A stretch of DNA of 64,000 nucleotides from Asterias rubens (taxonomy: Eukaryota > Echinodermata > Asteroidea > Forcipulatida > Asteriidae): positions 4,832,523-4,896,522 of the forward strand of contig NC_047083.1 of NCBI RefSeq assembly GCF_902459465.1. The letters are read 5' to 3'. The notes under the pieces were generated by a model. It saw only the letters and a program-made list of their open reading frames with translations, made no database searches and was not told where the DNA came from. Positions 60,227 through 64,000 of the stretch are shown piece after piece (the first letter of the stretch is position 1; each line of letters begins with the position of its first letter). The position numbers and the translations under genes were made by a program.

Positions 60227-63106
60227 CTAGATGAAAAGATACACCAACCCAAGAACCACTACAAAGAAACTATACGAACTACAGTGAACTAAAGTTGCTG
60301 AACTTGCTTCCGGAACCTCACACCCTAAACCACCTCCCTCATAAAAAGGACATTTTTCGAAATTCTGCATACAGTCGAGAATCTTCAGCCCTTCCCGCTT
60401 GCCCGAATCCAACCCCCCTTCAACATAGCTGTAGTACATTGATGAAGTCGCTTCCCCTCCGAAGAAAACGCGGTCAACTCGACCTTCGAGCGCGTCGGTG
60501 CATTGCCTGGAGAGTTCGGCGGGCCAAGCGGAGTATGAACCCACGGTGAGTGGATTACTCGTCCAGCCTGAGATTAAGATATCATCGATGTCTGGAATGC
60601 TATCCCCGTACATGTTGCGAAGAACTTGTTCTATTTCAGCCTTGGTTTGAGATACTGGCTGGGCGTCCACTCGTCTTGACTCGTCACCTTTTTTAGGAGA
60701 AACATAAAAACAGGTGTGAAAGTGAAGCACAGTCTAGTTTAAAGGCAGTGGACACTATTGGTAATTACTCAAAATATGTGTTAACATAAAACCTTACTTG
60801 GTAACAAGTAATGGGGTGAGGTTGGTAGTATAAAACATTGAGAGAAACGGCTCCCTCTGAAGTAACGAATTTCGAGAAAAAAGGTAATTTTCCACGAATT
60901 TGATTTCGAGACGTCAGATTTACAGTTTGAGGTCTCGAAATCAAGCATCTGAACGCACACAGCTTCGTGTGGCAAGGGTGTTTTTTCTTTTTTATTTTAT
61001 GCATATGTTGAGACACAGCAAGTGAGAAGACTGGTCTTTCACAACTACGAATAGAGTCCAGTGTCTTTAAAGGAACACGTTGCCTTGGATCGGACGAGTT
61101 GGTCTTTGAAAAGCGTTTGAAACCGTTTGTTATGAAATGCATATGGTTAGATAGATAATTCAAAAGTAGAATACAATGATCTACACAAATTTGCCTCGAA
61201 ATTGCGTGGTTTTCCTTTTACTTTGCGAACTAACACGGTCGGTCACTTATGGGAGTCAAAAATTTGACTCCCATAATGGCCGCTCGTGTTAGTCGACCGT
61301 GAGGTAAAAGGAAAACCACGCAATTTCGAGGCATACTTGTGTAGATCATTGTATTCTACTTATAAAACATCTTTCTAACCATGTGCGTTTTATATCAAAC
61401 GGTGACAAGCACTTTTTATAGACCAACTCATCTGATCCAAGGCAACGTGTTCCTTTCAGGGAACGACTGCAACTAGTCCATGTGTTGCCTGAATGGCATT
61501 TTTACTAGTAGCTTGGGAGGCATCCAATTGCAAAGCTTGCATTAACATGACCACCTTTGTATCACAAGATACATTTTCTAACATTGTTTTCCGATCCATG
61601 GGAGATTTCGTGACCATTTAATTATGAATAGCTTTCATCTTTTGTGATTGCCTGGAACTGATAGCTTGTAACTAGTAACCCTTTTTATACAAGATAATTC
61701 AAATACAGATCTGTGTGTTAAAAAGTCAAGTCATCTTTTACGAGAAAGAAGACTCTATTCACAACGATCAAATCGTTTTTTTTCCCCTTTTTTTTTTTTT
61801 TCAATATTGTCCTTTGTCCGTTGTTGGTTTTTTTTGTGTTTTTTTTTAACATTTATTTGGTGATTTTTTGTAAACTGCTAATTTGCCTCTTTTACTAATG
61901 TTTTACTGCAATAAAGTGTAGTTCGGTTATAGGCAACTGTTGGGTGAGTGCTTTTAGTGGTTTGGTGATTGCTTCAACAACAATTGAACTGGCTTGTTGC
62001 TTACCAGTTAAGGTCGCCAGCAATGTAGGCGTGCCGTCTGGATCATACCCCTCAGCCTGGAAGTTGAAGAAAGCTGGGAAGTAGCCCTGTCTCGGGCTAG
62101 CATGCATGATCCACTGCGTGTCGTCCCAGAACTTAGATGGAAAGCTCAGGTAGATGTGTGAGTAGGCAGCTATGAGAGACTTCTTGATGACAACATCCTT
62201 CCATTCTGGTAGAGGTGGGATGAACTTAACTAAGTCATTCTGTAAGACACCGAGACTGAAGGTGACCAGGACTTGATCGGCGGTGTACACTGTGCCGTCA
62301 TCGCAAGTGACAACCACCGAGGCAGGATCGCTCTGATCGATGGAGACTACTCTCTGATTCAAACGGGTGTGGTTGATGAACTCGGGCTCCTTTAAGAAAC
62401 CAGCAACGACGTCAAAGATTGATATGAATCCTCTCGGATCCCTTAAGAAGTAGGTCTCACCAAAATCTTCTGCCTCATGCGTAGACAATACCTCCGTAGA
62501 CTCAGCGTACTCGAAGTCCATCTCGAACCACTCGATAAGTTTCTCTGTGTCGCTTTTCGGGCTCCAACCACCGAGACGTAACGCTGACCGCTGCGACATG
62601 TCAGGGTTGCTTTTCTTGCTCCGAATCCTTGCCTGCAGAGAAAATAACTTTTCCATGGCCGGGTCAAGTTTGTCGTAGTCGCCAAACGCCTGATCTGTGA
62701 CGTTGTTGCCGGTATCATTACGGACTGTCATGCTCTCGTAATCGCTTGCTTTACGGTCGAGGTTGAGCGCTTCGGCAAGTTGATAAGTCAAAGGCCTCAC
62801 CGAACCGTAAGTCCATCCTGCTCCGATTTCAATGCTGCGATTAGCAAACGTAGTGGATCGAATACGGCCCCCAATCTGATCTGCTCCTTCTATAATGATA
62901 AAGTCATCCATGCCTGCGTCATGGAGGATCCGCGAAGCCTGTAGACCCGACGCACCAGCACCCAAGACAAGAACTTTAGCGTGATTATCCGAAGAAGACT
63001 CCGCCCGACGATCGCGCCGACTTGCCCCGTGAACAGGCTTGGAAATCACGGTAAGGAAAACAACTGCGAGAATTGCAGGCAAAGTTAAACTAATAGTAAA
63101 TTCCAT
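60227..63106 (-). CDS. Secreted, probably GPI-anchored FAD amine/polyamine oxidase
   Basis: Two exons, 63106-62005 and 60687-60227; donor ACTG|GTAAGC and acceptor AAAAAG|GTGACG join in phase (TGDESRRV); about 520 residues. The N-terminal signal peptide is FTISLTLPAILAVVFLTVIS. The FAD-binding start is KVLVLGAGASGLQASRILHD with acidic Glu later in FIIIEGADQIGGRIRS, then IEIGAGWTYG. Exon 2 has EIEQVLRNMYGDSIPDIDDI and RVFFGGEATSSMYYSYVEGG, the conserved C-terminal FAD contact of polyamine/spermine oxidases (usually TGEHTS). The last 20 residues are hydrophobic (YSFFVVVLGLVYLFI) after a small-residue stretch, as in a GPI-anchor signal. The family oxidises polyamines with H2O2 release; here probably at the cell surface. 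The substrate is not settled, because the GEATSS change lies near the active site. Confidence 0.9.
60739..61070 (+). mobile_element. Family A copy in the amine oxidase intron
   Basis: TTTAAAGGCAGTGGACACTA ... GTCCAGTGTCTTTAA; its right TTAA is also the left TTAA of the family B element. Confidence 0.8.
61067..61456. mobile_element. Family B palindromic element in the amine oxidase intron
   Basis: TTTAAAGGAACACGTTGCCT ... GGCAACGTGTTCCTTT; centre near 61260 (GGGAGTCAAAAATTTGACTC). Abuts family A without a gap. Confidence 0.85.
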
Positions 63107-64000
63107 TTTGCCTGCTTGGTATCACTGCGAAATACTCCCGCACTGTATCACTTCGAGGTCGAGTTGTGATAAGTTTATATAATGAGTTCAAGCCCTGCTT
63201 GTGGGACTTGGTTGTTTATGCCTGCCCAAGTAAATAAAACACGACTATACTTTTTGTTTGATCTTAGATCGTGAGTACAAAGACAGTCCTGAACTTCGAA
63301 CCACCGGGGAACACTTGTTTTACTAGTTGACGAGCACCCTGCTGACAGTTCGTTGTTTGTTTTGGTCGGGGTTTTCTTCTTTGAAGCCGGTCATCTCGCC
63401 TCAAAACAAGCTCACCCCAACCAAGTCGCCCAAATAAAGTCGCCAAAACAAGCTCGCCCGGGGTGTTTACAATCTCGCCACAGCAAAGTCGTCCCAAAGT
63501 TAAGGCTATCCGAACAAGATCGTCCGGGGTGTTTACAATCTCGCCCCTGACAAAAAGTTGCCCTTACAATGTCGCCCTCAGTCAAGTCGTCCCCGGACAA
63601 TGTCGCTTCCAAACAGGCTAGCCCCAAAAACTCGTCGTTGTAATTTATTATCGTTTGGTTGCCGCGCCCGTCCCTGCATGTGGCAAAAGACGTAGCTAAA
63701 GGGTGAATTTGCTTAGGGCGACATTGTTGCAGGGGGACTTTGTGGGGCTACATTGTTTTGGGGTGATTGCTGGAGCGACTCTGTCAGGGGTGAGATTGTA
63801 AACACTAAGGGATAGCTTGATTTGGGGCCACTTTGCTGGGGACGAGATGACCAACATCCGTCTACATAAAATAAAACAGACAGTATAATAGAAAAAGTGA
63901 CCTCGGGAGCATTCGATTCTAAGGCCACGGTAGCCCCTTTTTCAAGGCCGTCGTGCCTTTGGACAGCTTCGGTAGAGCCGCTATCCTTATAGCGACTGGT
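63107..64000. other. Upstream region of the amine oxidase gene, right edge
   Basis: No gene recognised. The oxidase promoter should lie just above 63106 (TTTATATAA lies at about 63174-63182, about 70 bp upstream of the start codon). The rest is a TCGCCC-rich inverted repeat. Confidence 0.5.
63385..63860. repeat. Inverted repeat built from (A)GTCGCCC-type words
   Basis: The left arm (63385-63625) is a chain of AAGTCGCCC/AATCTCGCC/CAAGCTCGCCC words; GGGGTGTTTACAATCTCGCC occurs twice. The right arm (63705-63860) is the complement, e.g. GGGGTGAGATTGTAAACACT and GGGCGACATTGTTGCAGGGG. The outer ends GGTCATCTCGCC and GACGAGATGACC pair. Confidence 0.7.

Noticed and set aside
60295..60549. 84-codon plus-strand frame
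   Set aside because: Antisense of the last amine oxidase exon.

Overview
This is a eukaryotic, animal window. Genes are split into short exons with GT-AG introns, coding density is low, and dispersed repeats fill most introns and spacers. The protein families (APAF1-like with CARD, NB-ARC and WD40; CYP3-like P450; C-type lectins; secreted amine oxidase) and the repeat style point to a deuterostome invertebrate, most likely an echinoderm and probably a sea star. That placement is inference, because no species marker gene is present.

Layout. 961-12067 (minus) is an APAF1-like apoptosome gene, cut by the left edge inside its WD40 region; 12 coding exons were traced with consistent splice phases. 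Head to head with it, 16434-19740 (plus) is a complete four-exon DNAJC24/DPH4-like gene for diphthamide synthesis. Two intronless C-type lectin-like genes follow, at 24353-24910 (minus) and 32284-32904 (plus). They share a C-terminal motif, and each has diverged tandem repeats upstream. 33079-35290 holds a 50-bp minisatellite and two degenerate THAP zinc-finger fragments. 36360-53887 (plus) is a complete 13-exon CYP3-like cytochrome P450 of about 508 residues. An orphan P450 exon lies at 54584-54641. 60227-63106 (minus) is a two-exon secreted, probably GPI-anchored, amine/polyamine oxidase.

The P450 intron 9 (46182-51808) is the most unusual part. It carries eight nearly identical 317/318-bp tandem units, each with a 73-nt tRNA-like sequence. 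The array is flanked by TA-rich DNA and by two direct copies of the end of a Penelope-like retroelement. The right copy continues into a 5'-truncated reverse transcriptase / GIY-YIG reading frame antisense to the P450.

Repeats. At least 25 copies of a roughly 390-bp inverted-repeat element with TTAA flanks (family A) are present, together with two more TTAA-flanked fold-back families (B, C), several other palindromic families (D, E and singletons), two tRNA-derived SINE families and several hairpins that resemble hammerhead ribozymes. Apart from the APAF1/DNAJC24 head-to-head pair, nothing suggests that neighbouring genes act in one pathway.
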